DNA from: Chitinophaga niastensis
GTDB taxonomy: Bacteria > Bacteroidota > Bacteroidia > Chitinophagales > Chitinophagaceae
Direction of reading: 5' to 3'
Assembly: GCF_003014755.1 (NCBI RefSeq)
Contig: NZ_PYAW01000001.1
Coordinates: 744,001-808,000 of the forward strand
DNA: 64,000 nucleotides
Part shown: piece by piece, positions 42,462-50,795 of the stretch
Numbering within the stretch: the first letter of the stretch is position 1
Layout: each line of letters opens with the position of its first letter
Notes under the pieces: generated by a model
Databases searched by the model: none
What the model saw: only the letters and a program-made list of their open reading frames with translations
Told to the model about the DNA's origin: nothing
Translations under genes and position numbers: made by a program

Positions 42462-42469
42462 AAAGGAGG
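42462..42469 (+). promoter_or_regulatory. Perfect Shine-Dalgarno before the 42474 lipoprotein gene
   Basis: AAAGGAGG ends 4 nt before the ATG at 42474. Such a strong site is unusual here and suggests high translation or a distinct control. Confidence 0.6.
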
Positions 42470-42473
42470 GAAT

Positions 42474-43097
42474 ATGAAAAAGCTGGGTTTAGTAATGGCT
42501 GGATTAGCAATGATGGCCATGGCAGCTTGTACAAGCACCAAGGTTACGTCTTCCTGGCGCGCCAATAATGTGCAGCAACTGCAGAAGGATAACAAAATAA
42601 TGGTAATGGCACTTGTACCGCAAAAAGATCGTACACTGCGCAGCCAGATGGAAAACAATACGGTAGCAGAACTTAAACGGAAAGGTTACAATGCCGTATC
42701 TGCTTTGCAGGAATACGGTCCGCAGGAGTTTGGCAAGATGGGAGAAAATCAGGTATTAAGGAAATTACAGGGTAGTGATGCAAATCAGATCATGACGATT
42801 GTAATGCTGGATAAAGGAAGGGAAAGAAGTTTTGTTCCGAACTATCAACCGTATGGCTATTATGGTTTCTGGCCTTATTACTCTATGTGGTCTTCCAGGA
42901 TGTACGCTCCCGGATACTATACATACAACACAAAATATCAATGGGAAGGTAATCTGTACGACTTAAAGAGTGGACAGTTGTTGTATTCCGTGCAATCACA
43001 ATCTTTTGATCCGCCAACAACAGAAAGAATGGCTGTTTTATATGCTCAACAGGTGGTGAAAGATATGGCTAAGCAACAGTTGCTGGCCCGCAAGTAG
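42474..43097 (+). CDS. Lipoprotein with aromatic-rich central segment
   Basis: This 207-aa protein has a lipobox signal (MKKLGLVMAGLAMMAMAAC, Cys19 in 'MAACTST'). The mature part looks like the DUF4136-type lipoproteins: 'SSWRANNVQQLQKDNKIMVM', then 'QMENNTVAELKRKGYNAVS', then a tyrosine/tryptophan-rich segment ('YQPYGYYGFWPYYSMW') and a C-terminal 'YDLKSGQLLYSVQSQSFDPP'. The first block matches the family's typical 'S..W.....' start, so family assignment is likely but not certain. Function unknown; such proteins are envelope-associated. It has an exceptional ribosome binding site and palindrome P6 lies 14 nt past the stop. Confidence 0.8.
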   Translation: MKKLGLVMAGLAMMAMAACTSTKVTSSWRANNVQQLQKDNKIMVMALVPQKDRTLRSQMENNTVAELKRKGYNAVSALQEYGPQEFGKMGENQVLRKLQGSDANQIMTIVMLDKGRERSFVPNYQPYGYYGFWPYYSMWSSRMYAPGYYTYNTKYQWEGNLYDLKSGQLLYSVQSQSFDPPTTERMAVLYAQQVVKDMAKQQLLARK

Positions 43098-43111
43098 GAA
43101 GGAAATATTTA

Positions 43112-43185
43112 GCTTTCAGCAATTAGCCGTTAGTTTTTAGTCTTTATAATAGAAGGCTGAAAACTAACGGCTAATTGCTGAAAGC
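43112..43185. repeat. Intergenic palindrome P6 made of TTTCAGC-type heptamers
   Basis: The 26-bp arms (43112-43137, 43160-43185) match perfectly and read TTTCAGC AATTAGC CGTTAGT as 7-mers. The right arm carries a fourth TTTCAGC-like unit. The loop is 22 nt. Confidence 0.8.
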
Positions 43186-43241
43186 AGGTTGGTTTTTACA
43201 TGAAATCGATGTATGTTTAAACCCCGCTTCTAAATCCGGTT

Positions 43242-43784
43242 ATGTTCGAAATAAACGTCAATGAAAATATATACCTGCGGCAACTGCAATTGCAGGATGC
43301 TCCACTGGTGTATAAACAACTGGATACATCGCGTAAAAGTTTACGTAAGTTTTTGCCCTGGGTTGATTATAATACCAACGAAGAACACTCTCTCCGTTTT
43401 ATACAGCTAATGTTGCGCAAAGCAGAAGAGCAGGAAGCTGTGGCTCTTGGGATCTGGTACCAGCAAGAGTTTTGCGGGGTAATGGATCTGCATGGCTGGG
43501 ACCATCTGTTGCAGAAAGCTGAAATAGGTTATTGGGTAGGAGAATCATTTCAGCGCAAAGGTATTGCCACTGCTGCTTGTAAAGGACTTATCTCTTTTGC
43601 ATTTAAAAAACTACATCTAAATAAGGTAGAGATCCGCTTTGTATTGCAGAATGAACGCAGCGGGCAAATCCCGATTAAACTGGGATTTGCCAAAGAAGGA
43701 ACATTACGTCATAGCGCCAAGCTGCACGGGCAGTATGTAGATATGGTAGTAATGGGTATCCTGCGCCAGGACTGGAAATACTAG
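43242..43784 (+). CDS. GNAT-family N-acetyltransferase, RimJ/RimL type
   Basis: This 180-aa protein has the ribosomal-protein-serine-acetyltransferase-like pattern: 'NIYLRQLQLQDAPLVYKQLD', 'SRKSLRKFLPWVDYNTNEE', 'GVMDLHGWDHLLQKAEIGYWVGESFQRKGIATAACKGL' and 'FAKEGTLRHSAKLHGQYVDM'. The acetyl-CoA loop is 'QRKGIAT'. The acceptor is unknown. Its stop overlaps that of the convergent permease: the four bases CTAG at 43781-43784 serve both. No promoter box was assigned. Confidence 0.88.
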   Translation: MFEINVNENIYLRQLQLQDAPLVYKQLDTSRKSLRKFLPWVDYNTNEEHSLRFIQLMLRKAEEQEAVALGIWYQQEFCGVMDLHGWDHLLQKAEIGYWVGESFQRKGIATAACKGLISFAFKKLHLNKVEIRFVLQNERSGQIPIKLGFAKEGTLRHSAKLHGQYVDMVVMGILRQDWKY

Positions 43785-45244
43785 CCTTTTAAGCCATTGA
43801 GGCTTTTCCTTACTTTACTGTTCTTTTTTCCGTAGAAATGATAGATGACCATTCCTATGGCCATCCATACGATTAAGCGCAACCAGGTATCCCATGGCAG
43901 AAATGCCATCATAACAGCGCAGGTAAGGATGCCCATGATAGGAACAAACGGTACCCATGGCGTTTTAAAAGCGCGGGGCGCATCCGGCATAGAATGACGC
44001 ATCATCCACACGCCTGCACATACAATCACAAAAGCCAGCAGTGTGCCTATGCTGGTCATCTCTCCTACCACCCTGATGGGTACCAGTGCCGCAAATAAGC
44101 TCACGAAAATACAGAAGAGGATATTTGATTTCCAGGGAGTGCGGTAACGGGGATGGATATCTGAAAATATTTTAGGCAGTAACCCGTCTTTAGACATGGA
44201 ATAGAATACCCGCGATTGGCCCCAGAGATCCACCATAATCACCGATGTGTAACCAACGATGATAGCCAGTATAATCATTTGTCCCAGCCATTTGAAAGGC
44301 GTGTGCGCAATAGCGATGGCTACTGGTGCAGCGCTGTTCTTAAATTCTTTATAAGGAGCCAGTCCTGTGAGTACATGAGAAAACAGGATGAAGAGTACCG
44401 TACAGATAGCGAGTGATCCCAGGATACCGATAGGCATATTCCGTTTGGGATTTTTGGTTTCCTGTGCGGCGGTACTTACAATGTCAAAGCCCAAGTACAC
44501 GAAGAAGATGACGCCTGCCCCTCTCAGGATACCGGACCAGCCGTATTCACCGAATTTGCCGGTGTTGGGCGGAATATAAGGGGTGAGGTTGGCCGGCTGT
44601 ATATATTTCCAGCCAAGGGCAATAAAAACTAGTACTACACCCACTTTCAGCGATACCACTACCGCATTCCAGAGGGCGGAGCCTTTTGTACCACGGATTA
44701 ATATGAATGACATGAGTACCACTACCAGCGCTGCAGGTAAATTAAAATAACCGTGTGCTTCCACACCACCGGCCAGTTTCACTGTTTCAAAAGGAGAGTG
44801 TACAAATTGTGCAGGAATATAAACACCGTAACCAGCTAAAAACTCCACGAGGTAGTTAGACCAGCTGATGGCTACTGTAGCAGCACCCACAGAAAACTCC
44901 AGTACCAGGTCCCAGCCAATGATCCAGGCGAGCTTTTCGCCCATTGTAGTATAGGCGTAGGTGTATGCGCTGCCTGCCACAGGGATCATGGAGGCAAACT
45001 CGGCATAACAGAGGCCTGTAAAGGCGCAGCCAATACCAGCTACTATAAACGAAAGCGTAACTGCCGGTCCGGCATTGTTACCTGCCGCTGGTCCTGTTAA
45101 GGAAAACAGGCCGGCGCCTATGATTACACCCAGTCCCAGCATCACCAGCTGAAAGCCGTTGAGGGTACGTTTCAGGGTATTCCCGCTTTCGTCAACAGAT
45201 TCGTTAAGCAGCCATGATAAAGGCTTTTTGTAATATTGCTTCAT
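43781..45244 (-). CDS. Amino acid permease, APC superfamily (CAT/YfnA-like)
   Basis: This 487-aa inner-membrane protein has about 12-14 hydrophobic segments. Its N-terminal signature 'GFQLVMLGLGVIIGAGLFSL' and 'FTGLCYAEFASMIPVAGSAY' are those of the YfnA/cationic amino acid transporter branch. Further conserved blocks are 'FFVYLGFDIVSTAAQETKNP' and 'KNSAAPVAIAIAHTPFKWL'. It probably imports amino acids with protons. Substrate specificity cannot be derived. It has an exact -7 box at 45278-45285 and lies behind the large palindrome P7, downstream of the Hyi-like gene, so it is transcribed independently. Confidence 0.92.
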   Translation of the reverse strand: MKQYYKKPLSWLLNESVDESGNTLKRTLNGFQLVMLGLGVIIGAGLFSLTGPAAGNNAGPAVTLSFIVAGIGCAFTGLCYAEFASMIPVAGSAYTYAYTTMGEKLAWIIGWDLVLEFSVGAATVAISWSNYLVEFLAGYGVYIPAQFVHSPFETVKLAGGVEAHGYFNLPAALVVVLMSFILIRGTKGSALWNAVVVSLKVGVVLVFIALGWKYIQPANLTPYIPPNTGKFGEYGWSGILRGAGVIFFVYLGFDIVSTAAQETKNPKRNMPIGILGSLAICTVLFILFSHVLTGLAPYKEFKNSAAPVAIAIAHTPFKWLGQMIILAIIVGYTSVIMVDLWGQSRVFYSMSKDGLLPKIFSDIHPRYRTPWKSNILFCIFVSLFAALVPIRVVGEMTSIGTLLAFVIVCAGVWMMRHSMPDAPRAFKTPWVPFVPIMGILTCAVMMAFLPWDTWLRLIVWMAIGMVIYHFYGKKNSKVRKSLNGLKG

Positions 45245-45277
45245 TTTAATACCCTACTGTTTTAGTGGACTAGTGCG

Positions 45278-45285
45278 CAAAAGTA
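45278..45285 (-). promoter_or_regulatory. -7 box for the APC permease
   Basis: The minus strand reads TACTTTTG, an exact TAnnTTTG match, 33 nt before the ATG. Confidence 0.5.
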
Positions 45286-45321
45286 GGATAAAATGAATTA
45301 ACAATAAAAAAGATGGAAGGT

Positions 45322-45512
45322 TTGTCTTGCTCCCGATTAGGCTGATTATACTGATTACCCTGATTTTATTCCTTTGATTATAAAAAGATTAGCGAAGATA
45401 AAAGCGAATAACATCCGTCTTAATCTTCGCTAATCTTTTTTAATCATATAAATAAAATCTAAAAATAAAATCAGGGTAATCAGTATAATCAGCCTAATCG
45501 GGAGCAAGACAA
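45322..45512. repeat. Large intergenic palindrome P7 (GATTANNCT type)
   Basis: The outer arms 45322-45370 and 45464-45512 are perfect inverted repeats over 49 bp, built of GATTAGGCT GATTATACT GATTACCCT GATTTTATT. The interior holds a second, imperfect hairpin (core GATTAGCGAAGAT, about 45376-45454). The right end lies one base from the stop of the Hyi-like gene. Copies P8 and P9 share this structure. Confidence 0.9.
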
Positions 45513-45513
45513 T

Positions 45514-46407
45514 CTACCCGATATCGCAGATACCGATTGCTGCGGCAAGGGAAGCTATTTTATCTTCATGTGCAGGGATAAACTCCTGAGCTACATGGCC
45601 TTTGAAGCCGGTTTCATAAATAGCTTTCATGATGGCCGGATAATAAAGTTCCTGTGTTTCATCTATTTCATGACGGCCAGGTACGCCACCGGTGTGGTAG
45701 TGTGCAATATATTCGTGATTGTCGCGGATAGTGCGGATTACATCGCCTTCCATGATTTGCATGTGGTAGATATCGTACAGCAGCTTGAAATTAGGAGAAT
45801 CCAATGATTTACAAAGCGCTACGCCCCAGGCGGTGTGGTCGCACTGGTAATCGTGGTGGTCTACTTTGCTGTTCAGCAGCTCCATTACCAGGGTTACTTT
45901 TTTCTTTTCTGCATAGCCTATAATGCGTTGCAGTCCTTTGGTACAATTGTCGATCCCCTGTTGTGCATCCATACCATTGCGGTTGCCGGAAAAGCAGATC
46001 AGGTTAGTGAAACCTGCCTTGGCGGTTTCATCTATATAGTGTTTAAAGTATTCTTCCAGTTTATCGTGATGGGCTACGTTGTTAAAGCCTTTGGTGATAC
46101 CCCATTCCGGGCCATTACTGGCCACCATGGCGGTAATCATATCATTTTTTTTCAGGATATCGAAGTCTTTGGGATCCACCAGGTCAATTGAGGGAATACC
46201 GATTTTTTTAGCGGCCTTGCAGAGATCATCCAGTGGAATGTTATAACACCAGGCACATACGGAGTGGTTAATTTTTCCTTTTAAGTGCGCTCCTACTGCC
46301 AGATCATGTGCTGAAACCCTGGAGGAAAGAGACGACAACGTGGTGGATGCTAATGCCATCGTGGCGACCTTCTTAATCATATCGCGGCGTGAGTTTTCCT
46401 GGTGCAT
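45514..46407 (-). CDS. Hydroxypyruvate isomerase-like TIM-barrel protein with Tat signal
   Basis: This 297-aa protein has a twin-arginine signal (SRRDMIKKVATMALASTTLS), so it is exported folded. The barrel has 'NHSVCAWCYNIPLDDLCKAA', 'IPSIDLVDPKDFDILKKN', 'LVMELLNSKVDHHDYQCDHT', 'FKLLYDIYHMQIMEGDVIRT' and 'YHTGGVPGRHEIDETQELYY'. The Glu/Asp/His/Glu metal set of AP-endonuclease-2-like sugar isomerases appears intact (MELLNS, LLYDIYHMQ, GRHE, AQEF). It may act on a periplasmic sugar or hydroxypyruvate-like compound; the true substrate is unknown. The stop is directly followed by palindrome P7. Confidence 0.86.
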   Translation of the reverse strand: MHQENSRRDMIKKVATMALASTTLSSLSSRVSAHDLAVGAHLKGKINHSVCAWCYNIPLDDLCKAAKKIGIPSIDLVDPKDFDILKKNDMITAMVASNGPEWGITKGFNNVAHHDKLEEYFKHYIDETAKAGFTNLICFSGNRNGMDAQQGIDNCTKGLQRIIGYAEKKKVTLVMELLNSKVDHHDYQCDHTAWGVALCKSLDSPNFKLLYDIYHMQIMEGDVIRTIRDNHEYIAHYHTGGVPGRHEIDETQELYYPAIMKAIYETGFKGHVAQEFIPAHEDKIASLAAAIGICDIG

Positions 46408-46616
46408 AAAATGTTTGCTTTTAAACTGGGATCAATGTAGGTGAAATTACGGGTAGTTGCAAGCCCCTGCCCCCATTGAAGCAAAAAAAACGGGAAATAT
46501 GCAATTTTTTTTTTTCAGTACAATCAACTGCCGTCAGACTGCGTTAATAAAGTAACTTGCAGTAGTATTTATTTTTGGTAAGTAATTTGTTTAAGTATCG
46601 AAAAGCAGAGGTTGAT

Positions 46617-46898
46617 ATGGAGAAAAAATATATTCCCAATTTATGGGTTTGCATCCTGATGGATCTGTTAGGCTGCGCCAGTTACACGGTTCCGGTTTTA
46701 GGAGAAGCAAGCGATATCATTTGGGCTCCTATTTCTGCATTTATTTTCTATCGCATGTTTGGTGGCACTCTCGGTACTTTTGGCAGTGTTTTCAATTTTC
46801 TGGAAGAGTTATTACCGGGAACAGATTTCATTCCTACTTTTACACTTTCATGGATATTGAAGCGTATATGGGCCAGCAGACGTGCTATGTCTATTTAG
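46617..46898 (+). CDS. Small membrane protein, 93 aa
   Basis: Two hydrophobic segments are seen ('NLWVCILMDLLGCASYTV' and 'IIWAPISAFIFYRMFGGTLG'), followed by an amphipathic end with 'LLPGTDFIPTFTLSWILKRI'. This pattern recurs in small uncharacterised proteins of Bacteroidota. ATG 46617 is preferred over an earlier ATG at 46575 because AGAGG precedes it and the shorter form starts at the usual MEKKYIP. No function is known. A bidirectional terminator sits at its 3' end, facing the convergent OMP operon. Confidence 0.65.
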   Translation: MEKKYIPNLWVCILMDLLGCASYTVPVLGEASDIIWAPISAFIFYRMFGGTLGTFGSVFNFLEELLPGTDFIPTFTLSWILKRIWASRRAMSI

Positions 46899-46939
46899 GA
46901 TATTAGTTTCAGCAATGAATCTTTCTGAAACTAATATCC
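46898..46939. terminator. Bidirectional terminator hairpin
   Basis: The perfect 15-bp stem GGATATTAGTTTCAG/CTGAAACTAATATCC encloses a 12-nt loop. It overlaps the stop of the small membrane gene and lies 14 nt past the OMP stop. Confidence 0.75.
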
Positions 46940-46952
46940 TTATCAATAAATA

Positions 46953-49802
46953 TTAAAACCCTCCTGGTCTGAATCCTCCTCTGCCACCACCAGGAGGAAA
47001 GCCCATACGGTAACCTTTTTCTCCCTTATTCATATTTCCCCCAAATTTATTCAGGAAATAAGTGAAGCTCACCATGAAATATTGCTGCAGCACATTACTC
47101 TGTACATCTTCAATATAGTTATCACTTACGGTACGGGAAATATTGATATACTGTTTCAACAAATCAAAACCTTGTATCTTTATCATCCCCTGTTTTTTAG
47201 GAAACACATATTTGGCTATATTGGCATTCCACATTGTGGATGTGAGGTTGTAACCCGCTGCCAGACCTCTGTTCATTGTACAGGTAACATCACTGCCAAT
47301 CATAAATCCATAAGGCAGATTGATGTTGAAATTTGTATTGATATTATAATTCAGGTAATGTGTGTTTTGTGTTTTCGATAACGTATTATCAGTAGCATTA
47401 TAATTTACACCACCACCAAGCGAAACATCCAGCCACTCTTTGTACATGTAATTAACACTGGCGGATTGCGACAGCTGCAATGATTTACTGTAGTTTGTTT
47501 TTCCGTCCACCACATTTACATCCCTGCCGTAAATGATGGTAGTACCTGTATTCAGGTTCTGTCCGGGTGTTTTAGACAAGGGGATGGAGTTGTGTAACAT
47601 ACCACGCAGATTGAAATATCCATTTACGTTGACGGGTTTGCTGGTTTGTTTTCCTTTATCATCCAGAGTGGTGGAATTTACAATTTTATTAGTACCGAAT
47701 GAACCGGTAAACGAAGCGAACATGCCACGGAAAGTGATATTATTAAACTGGTTAAAATTTACTCTCAATGTATTGTTGAAAGAAGGTTTCAAATCAGGAT
47801 TACCTAACTGTATATACAACGGGTTACTATTATCGGGTACTGGCTGCAATTGCTGTACAGTAGGCTGTTGCGTGCTGCCATTATAGTAGATGCGTAACCG
47901 TTTATTTTTTGAAAACGTATAATTAAAAGAGGCACTTGGCGCGAAATTAACGGTGCTTTGATGGATAAGGCTATCTTTCCCGGTGAGGAAAGAATGTGTG
48001 AGATTATCCAGGTCATTAAACAACACATTAATGCCGAAAGAATAATCGTATTTCAGTTTATTGGTACGCAGGGAAATGCCCGTTTGCTGGTTCAGTGTAT
48101 TATTTGTAAAAGCGTTGCTCAGCGAGTCATTCATGACATTATAACCGCCTTTGCTGTTATCATAATCGTATGTGTATTTTGTACTGTTGCTATTATATTT
48201 TGTAAAACCATAGTTTGCTTCCAGGTAGCGATCTTTTGCCACCGGCTCCGTGTAAGTAATGTTTGCACCTGCATTACGACTGTCTGTATTAATTTGATTG
48301 CGTTGATTAAACGTTACCATACTATCCGGGTTGAAATAAACGACGCTTGATTTATTGTAATTCTGTTGCTGATTGTTGACATTGTTATAACTGAAATTGG
48401 CACTCAGCGTACGTCCCGGCTTTTTGAACCTTTTCCTGAAAAGCAGGCTGCCACCAACGTTCTGGTTGTTGCCTTGTCCGTCGTTATAGGTAATACCTTT
48501 GTTCATCGTATCCTTCCTGGAATTCAGTGATTGATAATCTGTAATACTAAAACTATTGCCGTTTGTTAAAGAATAGGTAGGTGAAAAAATCAGGGAGTGC
48601 AGCGAATCAATCTGGTATTCTATCCGCACATTAAAACGATTGTTACTATTGTCGGTTTGCGACAATGAGTTGTTGTTGTTATAGATGGTACTATCTCCCT
48701 GAAAGGTTTGCCGCGCTTTCTTTTGGATAACATCTGTTTTAGTATCATTAAAGAAATAGCTCCCGTTAACAATCAGTTTTTTGCCATAATCCTGGTTGAA
48801 ACTCAAGCCTGCGTTCCAGTTACGGGTGATACCGGTGTTGTTACCTCCGCCGAGGTTTTGTTGCATCGCCATTGCACCACCACGACCGCCTCCTCCTTTT
48901 CCACTGCCACCACCACCGGCGGAGCTGAAGCTCATCTGGTCCTGCAGTGTGTAGCCCATATCGTTTACATTGTTACCACCGCCCAGCAACGATAGCTGCT
49001 GATTTTCCCGCATACGGTTTAAGCTAAAGGAGCCACCAAAGCGGTCATCTGTGCCGTAGCCGGCGGTAGCGCGGCCAAACATCCCTTTTTTCTTATCTTT
49101 TTTGATGGTGATGTTGATCGTTTTCTCTGTCTGACCATCGTCGATTTGTGTGAACTGTGCCTGGTCGGATTTTTTATCAATCACTTGTACTTTATCAATG
49201 ATGGCTGCAGGCAGGTTTTTGGTGGCGAGTTTGGGATCGTTGCCAAAAAAGGGTTTACCATCTACCAGTATTTTAGTAACGGTTTCTCCTTGTGCGGTAA
49301 CAGCGCCGTCTTTATCAACGGTAACACCAGGTAATTTTTTCAGCAGGTCTTCCACCACTGCATTCTCCCTTGTTTTGAAAGCGTCTGCATTAAATTCCAG
49401 GGTATCTTTTTTTACTACAATGGGTGGTTTCTCATCCAGTATTTCAACGGTATTGAGATTTACACCTTTGTGTTCCATGGTAATGTTACCAAGAGCGATC
49501 TGTTTATTATCAGGAGTAATCTGAACTGGTTTGTTGATAGGTTTATAGCCCAGGAAGCTGATGTAGAGGCGGTAAGGGCCGTCGGCTAGGCTTGTAATTT
49601 CAAAGTTTCCCTTGTTATCTGTGACAGCAGTGATGGCTACAGTAGAATCTTTTGCATGCAGCAAAACGATGGTAGCAGCGGGCATTGCTTCTTTGGTCGT
49701 CTGGTCGGTCAGTTGGCCTTTGATCTTTCCTTGTTGAGATTGCGCCTGGGCAGGTAGTATGCCCAAACTCAATACCAGCAAGAGTTGTATAATTTTATTC
49801 AT
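46953..49802 (-). CDS. Outer-membrane beta-barrel protein, TonB-dependent receptor-like
   Basis: This 949-aa protein has a signal peptide (MNKIIQLLLVLSLGILPAQA). It begins with a carboxypeptidase-regulatory-like Ig fold (about 25-110, 'IKGQLTDQTTKEAMPAATIV'), then a plug-like part ('LLKKLPGVTVDKDGAVTAQG', 'TKILVDGKPFFGNDPKLATK'). A long beta-barrel follows with many Asn/Tyr-rich strands. There is a glycine-rich insertion near residue 290 and the C-terminus is 'GFPPGGGRGGFRPGGF'. TonB box not seen, so it may be the DUF-type OMP barrel rather than a classical importer. It follows the GLPGLI gene by 45 nt on the same strand. Both are probably regulated by the divergent two-component system. Confidence 0.88.
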   Translation of the reverse strand: MNKIIQLLLVLSLGILPAQAQSQQGKIKGQLTDQTTKEAMPAATIVLLHAKDSTVAITAVTDNKGNFEITSLADGPYRLYISFLGYKPINKPVQITPDNKQIALGNITMEHKGVNLNTVEILDEKPPIVVKKDTLEFNADAFKTRENAVVEDLLKKLPGVTVDKDGAVTAQGETVTKILVDGKPFFGNDPKLATKNLPAAIIDKVQVIDKKSDQAQFTQIDDGQTEKTINITIKKDKKKGMFGRATAGYGTDDRFGGSFSLNRMRENQQLSLLGGGNNVNDMGYTLQDQMSFSSAGGGGSGKGGGGRGGAMAMQQNLGGGNNTGITRNWNAGLSFNQDYGKKLIVNGSYFFNDTKTDVIQKKARQTFQGDSTIYNNNNSLSQTDNSNNRFNVRIEYQIDSLHSLIFSPTYSLTNGNSFSITDYQSLNSRKDTMNKGITYNDGQGNNQNVGGSLLFRKRFKKPGRTLSANFSYNNVNNQQQNYNKSSVVYFNPDSMVTFNQRNQINTDSRNAGANITYTEPVAKDRYLEANYGFTKYNSNSTKYTYDYDNSKGGYNVMNDSLSNAFTNNTLNQQTGISLRTNKLKYDYSFGINVLFNDLDNLTHSFLTGKDSLIHQSTVNFAPSASFNYTFSKNKRLRIYYNGSTQQPTVQQLQPVPDNSNPLYIQLGNPDLKPSFNNTLRVNFNQFNNITFRGMFASFTGSFGTNKIVNSTTLDDKGKQTSKPVNVNGYFNLRGMLHNSIPLSKTPGQNLNTGTTIIYGRDVNVVDGKTNYSKSLQLSQSASVNYMYKEWLDVSLGGGVNYNATDNTLSKTQNTHYLNYNINTNFNINLPYGFMIGSDVTCTMNRGLAAGYNLTSTMWNANIAKYVFPKKQGMIKIQGFDLLKQYINISRTVSDNYIEDVQSNVLQQYFMVSFTYFLNKFGGNMNKGEKGYRMGFPPGGGRGGFRPGGF

Positions 49803-49847
49803 AATTAAATTGAGCAGGAAAGGGTAAGATAAGGATGAATTTCACAT

Positions 49848-50603
49848 TTATGGTTGCCGTTTACGTAATTTATCCATCTCCTGTTTTCTGATCTCCCTCA
49901 TCTGTTCCTGGCTAATTTTTTCTGCGTTAGCGGGGATGGTAAGATCTGTTTCTGTTACCGCTTTCAGGCTTACATTTTTTGCGGTGAATGCGCGTTTACT
50001 GCCTTCTGCAGCGAGAACAACGGCATTGCTATCAGGCAGCAAGCCATTTACCGGAGAGAAACTAAAGGGTAGTTCGGTGGTATACCAAACAGTATAGGTA
50101 TCCTCTTTAAGCTGTATGGTGGCTTTTTTGCAGGTGTATCCCGCTATTTTTTTAGTTTTATCGGATGATTTGTTATTAGCGGTAAAGATGTAGTCTTCTT
50201 CTGTATAATACGTTTTCTTATCATCGCCGAAGGTGGTAAATACCTGCTCATATTTTTTATTGGCGAGGTCTACATACTGGGCGTTGTTGCCACGTGGGCC
50301 CATGCCAGGTCTGCGTGGATTACGCGTGGTATCGCCGCCGGGTTGTTGTCTTCTGCCGCCAAAATCTGGTCGTTCGGTAGTTATCTTGCCAACGTTATTA
50401 TTGAAAGTAAATGTTTGTTTAAAGGTGATCACATCTGGTATTTCAGCGGCATCGTCTCCGCTGCGTTGAAACCCCCGCATGCGCTCGGGATCTGTTTTAG
50501 CAGTTACTTCGTATTCTATTGTACCTGATTGCTGTGCAAACAGCGGATGCGTGAAGGATAGCAGCGTAGCAGCTGCAAATAGAAAATGGATAGTTCGGTT
50601 CAT
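49848..50603 (-). CDS. GLPGLI-family exported protein
   Basis: This 251-aa protein has a signal peptide (MNRTIHFLFAAATLLSFTHP, then LFAQ). The core fits the GLPGLI family: 'SGTIEYEVTAKTDPERMRGF', 'IAGYTCKKATIQLKEDTYTV', 'WYTTELPFSFSPVNGLLPDS' (variant GLLPDS in place of the name motif) and 'LAAEGSKRAFTAKNVSLKAV'. A Gly/Arg/Pro-rich insertion lies at about residues 85-105. Function of GLPGLI proteins is unknown; they are typically encoded with an outer-membrane barrel, as here (45 nt gap). The start at 50603 gives the signal peptide; an earlier in-frame ATG at 50639 does not. Confidence 0.82.
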   Translation of the reverse strand: MNRTIHFLFAAATLLSFTHPLFAQQSGTIEYEVTAKTDPERMRGFQRSGDDAAEIPDVITFKQTFTFNNNVGKITTERPDFGGRRQQPGGDTTRNPRRPGMGPRGNNAQYVDLANKKYEQVFTTFGDDKKTYYTEEDYIFTANNKSSDKTKKIAGYTCKKATIQLKEDTYTVWYTTELPFSFSPVNGLLPDSNAVVLAAEGSKRAFTAKNVSLKAVTETDLTIPANAEKISQEQMREIRKQEMDKLRKRQP

Positions 50604-50666
50604 GCCTGGTTGTTTTATATTACAAAAATCACCATTCATGCGGGCATTTTGGGTTAAAAAGCTTTA

Positions 50667-50736
50667 TTTACTGTTATTTACTGTTAATAGGCATCGACCA
50701 GCGTTAATCTTCCTTATTTACTGTTAATTACTGTTA
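50667..50736. promoter_or_regulatory. Phased operator array, four TTACTGTTA sites
   Basis: TTTACTGTTA occurs at 50667-50676, 50677-50686 and 50717-50726, and ATTACTGTTA at 50727-50736. The two tandem pairs have exact 10-bp spacing and start 50 bp apart, so all four face the same DNA side. This is the pattern expected for an OmpR-family regulator bound to direct repeats. The array lies between the GLPGLI operon and the divergent kinase gene. Confidence 0.65.
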
Positions 50737-50767
50737 AGGAAGTAGCCTGTTTTAGGTGCGGAATGGA

Positions 50768-50775
50768 TAGTTTTG
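50768..50775 (+). promoter_or_regulatory. -7 box for the histidine kinase gene
   Basis: TAGTTTTG is an exact TAnnTTTG match, 20 nt before ATG 50796. It decides for that start instead of the ATG at 50763. Confidence 0.55.
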
Positions 50776-50795
50776 TAAGGATATCAAAAATTTTC

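Noticed and set aside
45322-45512. Palindrome copies considered as a CRISPR array or IS element
   Set aside because: Repeats are inverted, with no spacers of constant length, no cas genes, no transposase and no target duplications.
50667-50736. TTACTGTTA array considered as a simple tandem (VNTR) repeat
   Set aside because: The two pairs are separated by 30 bp of non-repeat sequence and placed between two divergent operons, which fits regulator sites better.
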